This document shows positions 1-7,214 of a DNA stretch of 12,170 bases, one piece after another. Source of the DNA: JAUVKA01 sp964465145. GTDB lineage: Bacteria > Bacteroidota > Bacteroidia > Bacteroidales > UBA12481. Every line of letters starts with the position of its first letter. Position 1 is the stretch's first letter. A model generated the notes under the pieces. That model had not been told where the DNA came from. It worked only from the letters and a program-made list of their open reading frames with translations, and searched no databases. Location of the stretch: positions 1-12,170 of the forward strand of contig CAYXJR010000110.1 of the NCBI GenBank assembly GCA_964465145.1. The letters run 5' to 3'. The translations under genes were made by a program, and so were the position numbers.

Positions 1-48
1 TGACTACCTGATGATTGCAACTTTGGCAGTCGGAGCAACTGTTTAAGA

Positions 49-1491
49 TCAGTTTGAGATTTCATAATCATCTTCCAGGTGGAGAGAAAATTCATCTGCA
101 TAGATATTTTTTTCTCCCATTGTTGTATCAATCTCTCCTGCTTCCAAATTTTTCACTTTGTATACAGAGACTCCCGGCTTGAAAGTGTGATTAATATAAT
201 TCGCTCCAAACCTGACAAAATGGTTGGAGTTGGGAATAAAATCAAAATCGGCCTTTGCGGCTATATCTTCAATACCTGATAAAAAACTTAGCGAATTAAT
301 TTCGTTAGTTGTTTCTATATCATTTTCAACAATAGATTCAACATATTCCTTTACCTGGAAATTATAATTACTATAGGTTAAGGAGGTATTACTAAATAGC
401 TTACTACTGTACTGATGATTCCATCTCAATGCAGAGGTAATATTTCCCCAGCCCAAACTTGAACTTGATTCATCGGTAAATAGTGTACCATCATATAAAT
501 AGGTGTATGGATTTTGATTTCGGTAAAACTTATCTTCTCCGGTATATACACTAAAGTACAAATGGTCTTTGTAGGAAAATTTATGATTAACCTTTGCATT
601 CAAATCATAAAAGAAATATCCTTGGGAGGACTGTTCATCCTCACCACCGAGAGCTCTGAGAAGAGGTTGAACCATGAAATCCAAATATGTTCTTCTTGCT
701 GATACGATAAAGGAAGTTTTATCCTTCGCAATAGGACCCTCTAAGGTTAGTTTTGATGAGATCAAACCAATAGAACCACTACCTTGGAATTTCTTCAGAT
801 TTCCCTCTTTGAGGCTAATATCCAAAACAGAAGATAATCTTCCTCCATAGCGAGCAGGAAAACCACCTTTGATCAGATTAACGCTATTTATTGCATCAAC
901 ATTGAACACTGAGAAAAATCCAAACAGATGTGAGGCATTATAGACCGGAGTTCCATCTAAAAGAATAAGATTCTGGTCTGGGCCACCTCCTCTGACATAT
1001 AAACCGCTTGCTCCCTCTGTGCCGGATTGGACACCAGGAAGTAATTGTATGGCCTTCATAACATCAACTTCCCCAAATAGTGCAGGAATCTTTTTAATAT
1101 CTTTAACTGTCATATTTATTTTACTCATCTGCGTGGATTCCACAGATCTATCAATCTCATCTGCCCTAATCTCAACCTCGCCCAGTGCAATTGATGGTTT
1201 CAGAATAATATTCAGTTGTAAATCGCCATTTAATTCAATTTTCTTCTCTTCTGTTTGATAACCTACATAGCTAAAAACAAAATCATACTCTCCCTGAGGC
1301 ATTGTGACGCTAAAAAATCCATAGTTATTTGAAGAAGTTCCTTTTAGACTGGGTTTGGAATAAATACTTGCCCCGATTAGTTTTTCACCTGTTTCAGCAT
1401 CCTGAATATAACCGCTAAGGGTATAGTTCTGAGAAAGAGCAACATGGAAACTGACTGACATTACAAGCAAAAAGGTGTATGCTTTTTTCAT
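49..1491 (-). CDS. TonB-dependent receptor with carboxypeptidase-regulatory-like N-terminus; C-terminal half lost or frameshifted
   Basis: Outer-membrane TonB-dependent receptor of the Bacteroidota type that imports large substrates; the substrate cannot be told. The 480 residues start with a signal peptide (about 1-20, MKKAYTFLLVMS then ALSQ). Next comes a carboxypeptidase-regulatory-like beta-sandwich (about 22-95, with YTLSGYIQDAETGEKLIGA and YDFVFSYVGYQ). The plug domain follows (about 105-230, with RGGGPDQNLILLDGTPVYN and GGFPARYGGRLSSVLDI), then the first strands of the barrel. Relatives of this architecture are usually near 780-800 residues, so about 300 barrel residues are missing. 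The frame hits a TGA at 49-51 right after LEDDYEISN, a spot where relatives continue with a further barrel strand. Past the stop, other frames give LILNS (52-38) and LRLPKLQSSGS (35-3), which could be the continuation after two one-base losses. It is therefore probably a frameshifted gene continuing left of the window. Start: ATG at 1491, no clear Shine-Dalgarno. Confidence 0.9.
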   Translation of the reverse strand: MKKAYTFLLVMSVSFHVALSQNYTLSGYIQDAETGEKLIGASIYSKPSLKGTSSNNYGFFSVTMPQGEYDFVFSYVGYQTEEKKIELNGDLQLNIILKPSIALGEVEIRADEIDRSVESTQMSKINMTVKDIKKIPALFGEVDVMKAIQLLPGVQSGTEGASGLYVRGGGPDQNLILLDGTPVYNASHLFGFFSVFNVDAINSVNLIKGGFPARYGGRLSSVLDISLKEGNLKKFQGSGSIGLISSKLTLEGPIAKDKTSFIVSARRTYLDFMVQPLLRALGGEDEQSSQGYFFYDLNAKVNHKFSYKDHLYFSVYTGEDKFYRNQNPYTYLYDGTLFTDESSSSLGWGNITSALRWNHQYSSKLFSNTSLTYSNYNFQVKEYVESIVENDIETTNEINSLSFLSGIEDIAAKADFDFIPNSNHFVRFGANYINHTFKPGVSVYKVKNLEAGEIDTTMGEKNIYADEFSLHLEDDYEISN

Positions 1492-1569
1492 GATTCAGGA
1501 CAGATAGGTATTATGATAATAAACGAAGTTGAGAAATACTTATTGCAGGAAAATATGCAATTAAAGTCC

Positions 1570-1583
1570 AGCCATAAATGGCT
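1570..1583 (-). other. short hairpin between transporter and TonB receptor genes
   Basis: A perfect 6-bp inverted repeat, AGCCAT and ATGGCT with a 2-base spacer, lies 34 bases past the transporter stop codon. It has no T-run on its 3' side, so a terminator role is only a guess. Confidence 0.25.
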
Positions 1584-1616
1584 TTGTCACATCGGATAAT
1601 CAGTTAAAGAATCTGG

Positions 1617-2495
1617 TTAACTGGCCAACCTATGGATCCTGTCGAACTTTTTGTTTACCCAGGCGTAAATAAAGGTGGTGAAGAATGAGAATAAAGCATA
1701 CACCATTGCTGGTTTGGCCATTTGTTCATTCCCTAATATTGTGCTGGTAATGAGAAGTGCCAGGGTAGTGTTTTGCAATCCCACCTCAATTCCGATGGTA
1801 ATACAAGCCTTATGATTAGATAAAAAACCCTTAGCCAGGTAGTAACTCAGGAACATAACTAATAGATGGATAAAAAGGGTTACAGGAAGTAAGTCTTTGA
1901 TTTCTTCCCACACAATTCCGCTGCCACCCTGAGTACTGGGTGCCAGAAACTTAATAGTAAAAACACCTGCCAGCAAAATGATACTGGTATATTTTAATGG
2001 CTTTTCCAGGATTATTATCAGCTTAGGGAAAAACCTGCGTACCTGCATGCCCAGAACAACCGGGAGAAGAATGATCAATACCACTTGTAAAATGGTAATG
2101 CCAACTGGCAAATTAATATGATCTCCTGTTCCGGTGAAACGGATAAGGGACAAATATGTAAAAGTTGGTATAGTGACAAGAATTAAGAAACTATTGATGC
2201 TTGTCAGGTAAATGGATAGAGCCACATCTGCATCAACCAGATAACTAACCAGATTTGCAGTCGTTCCTCCCGGGCAAAAGGACAGGATCATCAATCCCAC
2301 TTTAAATTCAGGCGGCAAGTTGGTAATATCGACCAGGGCAAAAGCCAGCAGCGGCAAAAACAACATTTGCAGAATCAGGCCCAAGGCCACTGCTTTGGGC
2401 CTTTTGGCAATCTGCCAGAATTGGCCTGGCTTCAGGGAGGACCCAATCGTAAACATGATCAGGGCCAAAACAAAACTGATCAAAAAATCAATCAT
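1617..2495 (-). CDS. bile acid:sodium symporter (BASS/SBF) family transporter
   Basis: Inner-membrane secondary transporter of the SBF/BASS family. Family members move organic anions (bile acids, pantoate, 2-keto acids and others) with sodium; the substrate here is unknown. The 292 residues are almost entirely hydrophobic segments, consistent with the 9-10 helices of the family and a normal length for bacterial members. Two family hallmarks are visible. One is CPGGTTANLVSYL (74-86), the unwound helix of the core domain. The other is EVGLQNTTLAL (237-247), whose Glu, Gln and Asn lie where sodium is bound in structurally known homologues. It has no tandem partner and no metabolic gene beside it that hints at a substrate. 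Start ATG at 2495; the leader lacks a Shine-Dalgarno sequence. Confidence 0.92.
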   Translation of the reverse strand: MIDFLISFVLALIMFTIGSSLKPGQFWQIAKRPKAVALGLILQMLFLPLLAFALVDITNLPPEFKVGLMILSFCPGGTTANLVSYLVDADVALSIYLTSINSFLILVTIPTFTYLSLIRFTGTGDHINLPVGITILQVVLIILLPVVLGMQVRRFFPKLIIILEKPLKYTSIILLAGVFTIKFLAPSTQGGSGIVWEEIKDLLPVTLFIHLLVMFLSYYLAKGFLSNHKACITIGIEVGLQNTTLALLITSTILGNEQMAKPAMVYALFSFFTTFIYAWVNKKFDRIHRLAS

Positions 2496-2577
2496 ACAGG
2501 TTTATCAAGGGTATTCCTTTAGGTACCAAGGTAGGATTTTTATAATAAGATGACGCCTCTTATCCACAGATAGTTGG

Positions 2578-2602
2578 CTGACCCCAAAATAATCAGGGTC
2601 AG
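2578..2602 (-). terminator. possible terminator hairpin after the thioredoxin fragment
   Basis: Perfect 7-bp inverted repeat CTGACCC ... GGGTCAG with an 11-base loop, 16 bases beyond the stop codon of the thioredoxin fragment and upstream of the transporter start. There is no U-tract directly after the stem, so termination is uncertain. Confidence 0.35.
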
Positions 2603-2618
2603 TATCATCGCAGTATCT

Positions 2619-3178
2619 TTATTTTATAAAATTGACAGTATTTATTACTGATTGATATCCTGAGACCTTCTTCAAAATTTCACCATCTGGCGCAACAAGA
2701 ATAAGGGTTGGATATCCGGTAACATCAAATTTTTTAACCAGATCCCGATTTTCATCCCCGTCAATTTTCACACATAGCATATTTTTAGTTGCTGAAACGA
2801 CTGTATCTGCTGTATAAACCCATTGATCCATGCTTTTGCAAGGGCCGCACCAGGTGGTCTCAAAATCAATAAAAAGATTTTGGTCTCTTTGTTTAGCCAG
2901 GTCCCGGGCATAAGCATACTCATGCATAAATTTCACCTTGCCACCACTTCTTTTAGCAGTTCTGTCAGGGGCCAGCCAGTCGTTCTGGGCTTCCTCCTCT
3001 GCCCGTGATATTTGGGGATCCACTGGTTTAATCCACACTACTCTCCCGGATGGCAAAAGGCTGTCGATCCCAAAGGCTTGCTATGAGTAGCCAGGATAGT
3101 TTTTTCATCAATATTGATATTTAAGTTTATCAGGACATCAAATCCTTCCCAATCATTAGAACTACAGCTCTTCTTTGC
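2619..3178 (-). pseudogene. thioredoxin-domain protein fragment, lacking its N-terminus and frameshifted
   Basis: The intact part carries a thioredoxin fold: FIDFETTWCGPCKSMD contains the WCGPC redox-active site and GYPTLIL the cis-proline loop, so the ancestor was a thiol-disulfide oxidoreductase. The thioredoxin frame has no ATG; it is open only from 3080, just after a TAG at 3081-3083, and the first possible start is a TTG at 3056. Reading further back in another frame, a protein-like stretch appears from 3178: SSNDWEGFDVLINLNINI, then ILATHSKP. Joining the two frames around 3075 with one restored base gives HSKP-FGIDSLLPSGRVVWIKP, a smooth protein. That upstream stretch itself begins directly after a TGA (3181-3179) and has no ATG. 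So the gene seems to have lost its head and to carry a one-base deletion. It overlaps the end of the neighbouring NAD(P)-binding gene by 17 bases. A functional short protein from the TTG is possible but less likely. Confidence 0.7.
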
Positions 3179-3824
3179 TCATTTTATGAAGCTGGTCGAG
3201 GCTATACAATACGATAGGTAATGGGATGTTATCATCATAAGCACGGATCATAGCCCTGGCTACTTGTTCGCCCGAAATTGGACGATATTTTCTTAATCCT
3301 GGAATCCAGGCTAATCCCTTCCCCACGATTATCCCCAGTCGTTCACCCATTCTATTCTCTGTTCTATTTCCAAATAAAACTGATGGTTGGATAATTCGAA
3401 GCTTATCAAATCCCAATTTTGAAACATCACGATCCAGGTCCCCTTTCATCCGGTTGTAAAAGAATTTTGATTTTGAATCAGCGCCTGGAGCAGAAACAAG
3501 TACACAATCCGGCACAGCATTTTCAGCAGCCAGCCTGGCAACAAGGAATTGGTAATGGTAATCAATCTTATATTGAGCTTCCTTGCCACCAGCCTTTTTC
3601 AAGGTTGTCCCAAATGCAGAAAACAGAACATCACCCATCACCAAATCGGCCCATTTTTCAGGCTGATCAAAATCTATCAGATGTTCCTCTGCCTTTGGGT
3701 GGTTAATTCCGGTAGGCCTACGGGTAAGAATTTTAACCTTTGCAAAAGCTTCATTTTCCAATAAAAATGATGCCAATTGTGAGCCGACCAATCCAGTGGC
3801 TCCTAAAACTATTGCTGTTTTCAT
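3162..3824 (-). CDS. NAD(P)-binding protein, HTATIP2-like atypical short-chain dehydrogenase
   Basis: Small Rossmann-fold protein (220 residues) of the HTATIP2/TIP30-like atypical SDR group, often annotated as an NAD(P)H-binding oxidoreductase or nucleoside-diphosphate-sugar epimerase. Evidence: the dinucleotide-binding loop GATGLVG at 8-14, FGTT at 71-74, an SDR-type YNRMK (Tyr123, Lys127) just after SAPGADSKSKFF, and QPSVLFGNR further on. The length matches the group. The cofactor is probably NADP, but the reaction and substrate are unknown for nearly all bacterial members. ATG start at 3824 with an AT-rich leader; the 208-base gap to the divergent gene at 4033 must hold both promoters, though I see no clean TAnnTTTG box there. 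Confidence 0.88.
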   Translation of the reverse strand: MKTAIVLGATGLVGSQLASFLLENEAFAKVKILTRRPTGINHPKAEEHLIDFDQPEKWADLVMGDVLFSAFGTTLKKAGGKEAQYKIDYHYQFLVARLAAENAVPDCVLVSAPGADSKSKFFYNRMKGDLDRDVSKLGFDKLRIIQPSVLFGNRTENRMGERLGIIVGKGLAWIPGLRKYRPISGEQVARAMIRAYDDNIPLPIVLYSLDQLHKMSKEEL

Positions 3825-4032
3825 AATTTTGAATTATCGTTTCTAAGAGTGCCTTTCCTGGTTCCTATTCGTGCATTTTTTTTAAAGATATACTTTTTAC
3901 AAGGGTTTAATAACAAGACTCCAGGAGTTATAAAATAAATGCTTTCATTTTAGGAAATGCGACAATAGGCAGCGGCTCTACTGTTTTGGTAATTCAGCAT
4001 AATTTCAGCACCTTCACTAAAAAGAATTCTTG

Positions 4033-4368
4033 ATGAACAGCAAGGAATTTTATATTGATCCTGAACAGATTAAGGATCTCATTAAGCCCATGGGGTATAG
4101 TATTGTTTCGAATATGATATCTCAGGAAGGACTGCCTGTAGGATTTATGTACCGGGAGGAGACGTTTGATGAAGAAGATTCAGGTTGGAGGTTTCTTTCG
4201 GGCACTGAATCTGAAGATTACCTGGATATTCCGGAGAACAGTAAGGCATTTAGCGTTAACGCAATAGCCAATCATGATCCTGCAATTATTCCATACTTAA
4301 GAAATCCAACAGGTACGGCCTGGGAAAGGATAGAGGGTACTGACCAATTTTCTTCTTATGAAGAATAA
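4033..4368 (+). CDS. Imm33-like (DUF2185) domain protein
   Basis: Cytoplasmic 111-residue protein that is one Imm33/DUF2185 domain. Diagnostic stretches are VGFMYREE (36-43), DSGWRFLSG (49-57), SEDYLDIPEN and NHDPAIIPYL (80-89). Imm33-type proteins were named as predicted immunity proteins of polymorphic toxin systems, but many occur alone as proteins of unknown function. No toxin gene is visible nearby. ATG at 4033 is chosen over the TTG directly before it. It is first in a plus-strand run with the sugar oxidoreductase: its stop lies 22 bases before the preferred start of that gene, or overlaps it by 11 bases if the earlier ATG at 4358 is used. The two are probably co-transcribed. The actual role is open. 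Confidence 0.8.
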   Translation: MNSKEFYIDPEQIKDLIKPMGYSIVSNMISQEGLPVGFMYREETFDEEDSGWRFLSGTESEDYLDIPENSKAFSVNAIANHDPAIIPYLRNPTGTAWERIEGTDQFSSYEE

Positions 4369-4390
4369 TTATTTCAAAATAAAACCAAGC

Positions 4391-5362
4391 ATGATTAATT
4401 GGGGAATTATCGGAACCGGTAACATTGCGCACAAGCTGGCCTCCGACATGCAATATGTATCGGATGGGTGTCTGTATGCAGTAGCCTCCAGGTCTCAACA
4501 AAAAGCTAATTCTTTCGCCCAGGAGTTTGGTATACCCAAGGCTTATGAGAGCTATGAAAAGCTGGCAGCCGATCCGGATGTTCAAGCTGTTTACATTGCA
4601 ACACCGCATTCGGATCATTATGCCAGCACATTAATGATTCTGCGGAATAATAAGGCCGTTCTCTGTGAAAAACCCCTGGCGGTTAATGCCCAGCAGGCAA
4701 AAGAAATGGTACGGGTAGCCAGAGAGAATAATGTTCTCCTTCTTGATGCCCTATGGTCGGTATTCCTTCCAGGTATGTTAAAAGTACAGGAATGGATAAG
4801 TGCTGGCCTGATCGGGGAACTGAAACTTATCAGCTCGGAATTTGGTTTCACATCAGAAGTAAACCCAGATGGGCGCCTTTACGATCCCGGTTTAGCAGGT
4901 GGAGCACTGCTGGATATCGGTATTTACACTATTCTTCTCCCCTACTGGATCTACCAATCCAAGCCCGAGAGACTGGAGGCATTATCCAAAATGACTGATA
5001 CGGGGGTTGATGAGCAAACGGGAATACTGATGTCCTTTCCTGGAGGACGAATTGCCCAATCGACATGTGGGATCAGCATTCCTTTGAAAAACAATTCAAC
5101 TATATACGGGACTAAAGGTTACATCCATATGCCAGAATATTGGAAGGCCCAAAAGATATGTCTCAAATCAGAAAATAAAGAAGAATTATTTGAGGACAAG
5201 AGGCCGTCCTGGGGTTATGATTTTGAAGTGAGGGAGGTAAATCGCCTGATCAAAGAGGGAAAAAAAGAGAGTTCTATCGTTAGCTATAAAAAAAGTATTG
5301 AACTGATTGAAATACTTGACGAAACCAGGGCTAAGATCGGCTTGAAATATCCTTTTGAATAG
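4391..5362 (+). CDS. Gfo/Idh/MocA family oxidoreductase
   Basis: NAD(P)-dependent dehydrogenase of the Gfo/Idh/MocA family, cytoplasmic, acting on sugars, inositols or glycosides. The N-terminal Rossmann domain opens with WGIIGTGNIA (4-13). The signature CEKPLAVN (92-99) supplies the catalytic lysine (Lys94). The C-terminal alpha/beta domain carries GGALLDIGIYTILLPYW from residue 170, the usual GG-x-LxDxG-x-Y pattern. Length from this start is 323, normal for the family, and the sequence resembles the dihydrodiol dehydrogenase-like branch. I prefer ATG 4391 because families begin MIxWGIIGxGxIA; an in-frame ATG at 4358 would add 11 lysine- and asparagine-rich residues. The following DUF1080 lipoprotein suggests the pair handles 3-keto sugars or glycosides, but substrate and direction are inferred only from context. 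Confidence 0.93.
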   Translation: MINWGIIGTGNIAHKLASDMQYVSDGCLYAVASRSQQKANSFAQEFGIPKAYESYEKLAADPDVQAVYIATPHSDHYASTLMILRNNKAVLCEKPLAVNAQQAKEMVRVARENNVLLLDALWSVFLPGMLKVQEWISAGLIGELKLISSEFGFTSEVNPDGRLYDPGLAGGALLDIGIYTILLPYWIYQSKPERLEALSKMTDTGVDEQTGILMSFPGGRIAQSTCGISIPLKNNSTIYGTKGYIHMPEYWKAQKICLKSENKEELFEDKRPSWGYDFEVREVNRLIKEGKKESSIVSYKKSIELIEILDETRAKIGLKYPFE

Positions 5363-5400
5363 TTAACAGTTAACGGGGAACAGGGAATGGGGAATTGGAA
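5363..5400 (+). repeat. short imperfect repeats after the oxidoreductase gene
   Basis: Directly after the stop codon lies AGTTAACAGTTAAC followed by the G/A-rich series GGGGAACAGGGAATGGGGAATTGG, made of imperfect 7-8 base units. Similar low-complexity strings recur between genes in Bacteroidota. No stem or promoter can be assigned. Confidence 0.4.
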
Positions 5401-5470
5401 CTCATTTCTGAAAAGACATTATTTAGCACCTATTACGAACAACAATTATCAAAATTAAAATAAAATAAGC

Positions 5471-6337
5471 ATGAAAACCCGATTTTTATTATTCCTGGCA
5501 GGTGCCTTGATCTTAGCCGCATGCACCAGTAATAAACCCAATCCGGATGAGGAAGATTGGATACAATTATTCAATGGGAAAGACCTTACCGGCTGGGATT
5601 TTAAGATTACAAAACATTACTTGAATGAAAATTACAATAATACCGTTCGCGTTGAAGATGGTATTCTTAAGGTTTGTTATGTACAATATAAAAACTTCGA
5701 TGGGGAATTCACGCACATTTTTTACGAGGAGAAATTTTCCTATTATAAGCTCAGGGTAGAATATCGCTTCACCGGTGAGCAGGTTGCAGGTGGTCCTGGC
5801 TGGGCTATCCGAAATAGCGGGGCCATGATTCATTCTCAGTCGGCTGCCAGTATGGGTATTGATCAGCCCTTCCCTACATCCATCGAAGTACAATATTTAG
5901 GAGGATTAGGTGATGGAAGTGAGAGAAGTACTGCCAACCTTTGTACTCCGGGCACCAATGTTGAGATGTACGGTGAATTGTTTACCCAGCACTGCACCAA
6001 TTCAGATTCAAAAACTTATGACGGCGATCAATGGGTGATGGTGGAGGCTGTGGTATATGGCGACTCCCTGATTGCTCATGTGGTAGAGGGGGATACTGTG
6101 ATCTCCTACCAGAAGCCTCAGCTGGACGAGCGGGATCCATTATATGCAGATATGCTTAAACTTTATGGGAGCAAAATTATTACGGAGGGATACATAGCAC
6201 TGCAGGGAGAAAGCCACCCTGTGGAGTTCAGAAAAGTAGAGTTGCTCGAGCTAAAAGGCTGCACGGATCCCGAGGCGTTGAATTACAAATCTTATTACGT
6301 TAAATCGGATAACAGCCGGTGTATATATAAGAAATAA
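5471..6337 (+). CDS. DUF1080 lipoprotein, 3-keto-disaccharide hydrolase-like
   Basis: Exported lipoprotein of 288 residues with a DUF1080 (3-keto-disaccharide hydrolase) domain, a concanavalin-like beta sandwich. The signal sequence has the lipobox LILAAC (Cys18). The domain opens with WIQLFNGKDLTGWDF (30-44) and closes with IALQGESHPVEFRKVEL (242-258), both characteristic; GPGWAIRNSGAMIHSQ lies in the middle. Characterised relatives cleave 3-keto-glycosides made by Gfo/Idh/MocA-type oxidoreductases, which matches the gene 108 bases upstream. The lipid anchor places this enzyme in the periplasm or on the outer membrane, while the oxidoreductase looks cytoplasmic, so the two need not act in sequence in one compartment. 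The tail from 263 (GCTDPEALNY ... SRCIY) resembles a single Bacteroidota GCTDPxAxNY cysteine repeat. The leader is a TAAAATAAAATA-type A/T-rich stretch. Confidence 0.92.
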   Translation: MKTRFLLFLAGALILAACTSNKPNPDEEDWIQLFNGKDLTGWDFKITKHYLNENYNNTVRVEDGILKVCYVQYKNFDGEFTHIFYEEKFSYYKLRVEYRFTGEQVAGGPGWAIRNSGAMIHSQSAASMGIDQPFPTSIEVQYLGGLGDGSERSTANLCTPGTNVEMYGELFTQHCTNSDSKTYDGDQWVMVEAVVYGDSLIAHVVEGDTVISYQKPQLDERDPLYADMLKLYGSKIITEGYIALQGESHPVEFRKVELLELKGCTDPEALNYKSYYVKSDNSRCIYKK

Positions 6338-6338
6338 T

Positions 6339-6538
6339 TCAGGCTGCGGCCTCCTGCAGTTTTATAGTAGGCCTGGGCTTCAGCTTTCGGGAGAAAAAGT
6401 TCCCAGGCGGCTAACATAATAGGTATCTACCATATTGAAAACCACCATGCCCATCATTCCGAAAATCATTGGCCAGGTCAACTTAGCTAAAAGTACAATT
6501 TTGACCCGAATATAATCCCTGAAAAACAATCCGTATTG
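6339..6538 (-). pseudogene. fossil of a MATE-family efflux transporter
   Basis: Only the two ends of a former MATE multidrug/sodium antiporter gene seem to remain. In the frame open from 6538 to the TGA at 6382-6380 one reads KIVLLAKLTWPMIF followed by GMMGMVVFNMVDTYYVSRL. This is the first transmembrane helix and the start of the second in MATE proteins (compare the typical GMLGMVVFNLVDTFFVGRLG). After SRLGT the similarity stops. In another frame the sequence FFSRKLKPRPTIKLQEAAA ends at a TGA at 6341-6339 and could be the old C-terminus, which would mean an internal deletion of about 380 codons. The only plausible start left is TTG at 6529. It abuts the end of the DUF1080 gene on the opposite strand. 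The MATE head is fairly sure; the tail assignment is a guess. Confidence 0.75.
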
Positions 6539-6540
6539 TC

Positions 6541-6566
6541 AATTCTGGCTGGCTGAAGCCAGAATT
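6541..6566. other. strong 10-bp hairpin
   Basis: AATTCTGGCT and AGCCAGAATT form a perfect 10-bp inverted repeat around the loop GGCTGA. No T-run follows on the plus strand beyond TTT. It lies just upstream of the MATE fossil, so it may be an old regulatory or mobile-element remnant, or a terminator for the plus-strand operon ending at 6337. From here to the promoter at 6732, about 165 bases, I see nothing but AT-rich DNA. Confidence 0.6.
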
Positions 6567-6731
6567 TACCCGATCGAATTGGGTTATTATCACCATTTAC
6601 TACGCGGTCAAATAACTGCTCACTACCCTTAATAAACTGAGTAATAAGTAAATATTTATGTATTATTAACCTAATCCCAGTATGTAAATTTCTGATTATC
6701 TACATCTTACCCTAAAATAATATTTTAGCTA

Positions 6732-6766
6732 TTTCGCCGCAGACATTAATAATTAACCTATATTTG
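6732..6766 (+). promoter_or_regulatory. Bacteroidota-type promoter of the RRM gene
   Basis: TATATTTG at 6759-6766 matches the Bacteroidota -7 consensus TAnnTTTG exactly. An imperfect -33 element (TTTCG, 6732-6736) sits 22 bases upstream. Transcription would start near 6772, giving a leader of about 37 bases to the ATG at 6809, and this argues against any translation start upstream of 6772. Confidence 0.65.
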
Positions 6767-6808
6767 CATAAAATACAGTTACACATTATTTTTTCTAAAC
6801 AGTTTATT

Positions 6809-7147
6809 ATGAACATTTATGTAGGTAGTCTTCACTATGATCTGAGTGAAGATGAATTAAAAGGAATCTTTGAAGAATACGGGGAAGTCAGTTCCGTACG
6901 TATTATTACAGACAAATTTACTGGCAGAAGTAAAGGTTTTGGGTTTGTTGAAATGACCGACAACGATGCAGCAAACCATGCTATCGAAGAATTGAATGAG
7001 TCAGAAGTGAAGGGCAGGACAATTCGGGTAAACGAATCAATTGAACGTAAAGACCAGGATCGCAAAAAAGGTGGTTTTGGTGGAGGCAACCGCGGCGGCG
7101 GCGGTGGTGGAAACAGAAGCGGCGACAATTACCGTTCAAAATATTAG
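6809..7147 (+). CDS. RRM-domain RNA-binding protein with glycine-rich tail
   Basis: Small cytoplasmic RNA-binding protein (112 residues) with one RNA recognition motif: RNP2 IYVGSL at 3-8 and RNP1 KGFGFVEM at 42-49, both with the aromatic residues that stack on RNA bases. The C-terminus (about 87-112) is glycine- and arginine-rich (GGFGGGNRGGGGGGNRSG). This layout matches the cyanobacterial and Bacteroidota Rbp proteins, often linked to cold or stress responses and mRNA metabolism; which RNA it binds here is unknown. The start at 6809 is set by the domain, which begins MNIYVG as in relatives, and by the promoter directly upstream. It is probably monocistronic, since a terminator-like hairpin follows 11 bases after the stop. 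Confidence 0.95.
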   Translation: MNIYVGSLHYDLSEDELKGIFEEYGEVSSVRIITDKFTGRSKGFGFVEMTDNDAANHAIEELNESEVKGRTIRVNESIERKDQDRKKGGFGGGNRGGGGGGNRSGDNYRSKY

Positions 7148-7158
7148 AAACTATTATT

Positions 7159-7210
7159 AAAAGAGGGTATGAGTTCTTTGCCAAATGGTAAAAAACTGCC
7201 CTCTTTTTTT
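7159..7210 (+). terminator. terminator-like hairpin after the RRM gene, abutting the next start codon
   Basis: AAAAGAGGG (7159-7167) pairs with CCCTCTTTT (7199-7207), followed by more T up to 7210. The stem is 9 bp and the 31-base loop contains a smaller CCA/TGG stem. It looks like an intrinsic terminator with a long loop, and it ends 4 bases before the ATG of the dehydrogenase gene at 7215. Confidence 0.7.
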
Positions 7211-7214
7211 ATTC

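Noticed and set aside
1..10. TGACTACCTG shared with 8202-8211
   Set aside because: Ten bases only, in unrelated coding contexts; fits chance.
6764..6808. Upstream in-frame TTG start for the RRM protein, adding 15 residues
   Set aside because: It lies inside the TATATTTG promoter box and the RRM fold begins at MNIYVG.
6835..7128. Long minus-strand open frame rich in proline, opposite the RRM gene
   Set aside because: It is the antisense of the glycine-rich tail and RRM codons; no protein similarity.
7185..7214. Earlier ATG for the dehydrogenase (MVKNCPLFLF...)
   Set aside because: The added 10 residues are encoded within the terminator hairpin and are not part of an SDR fold.
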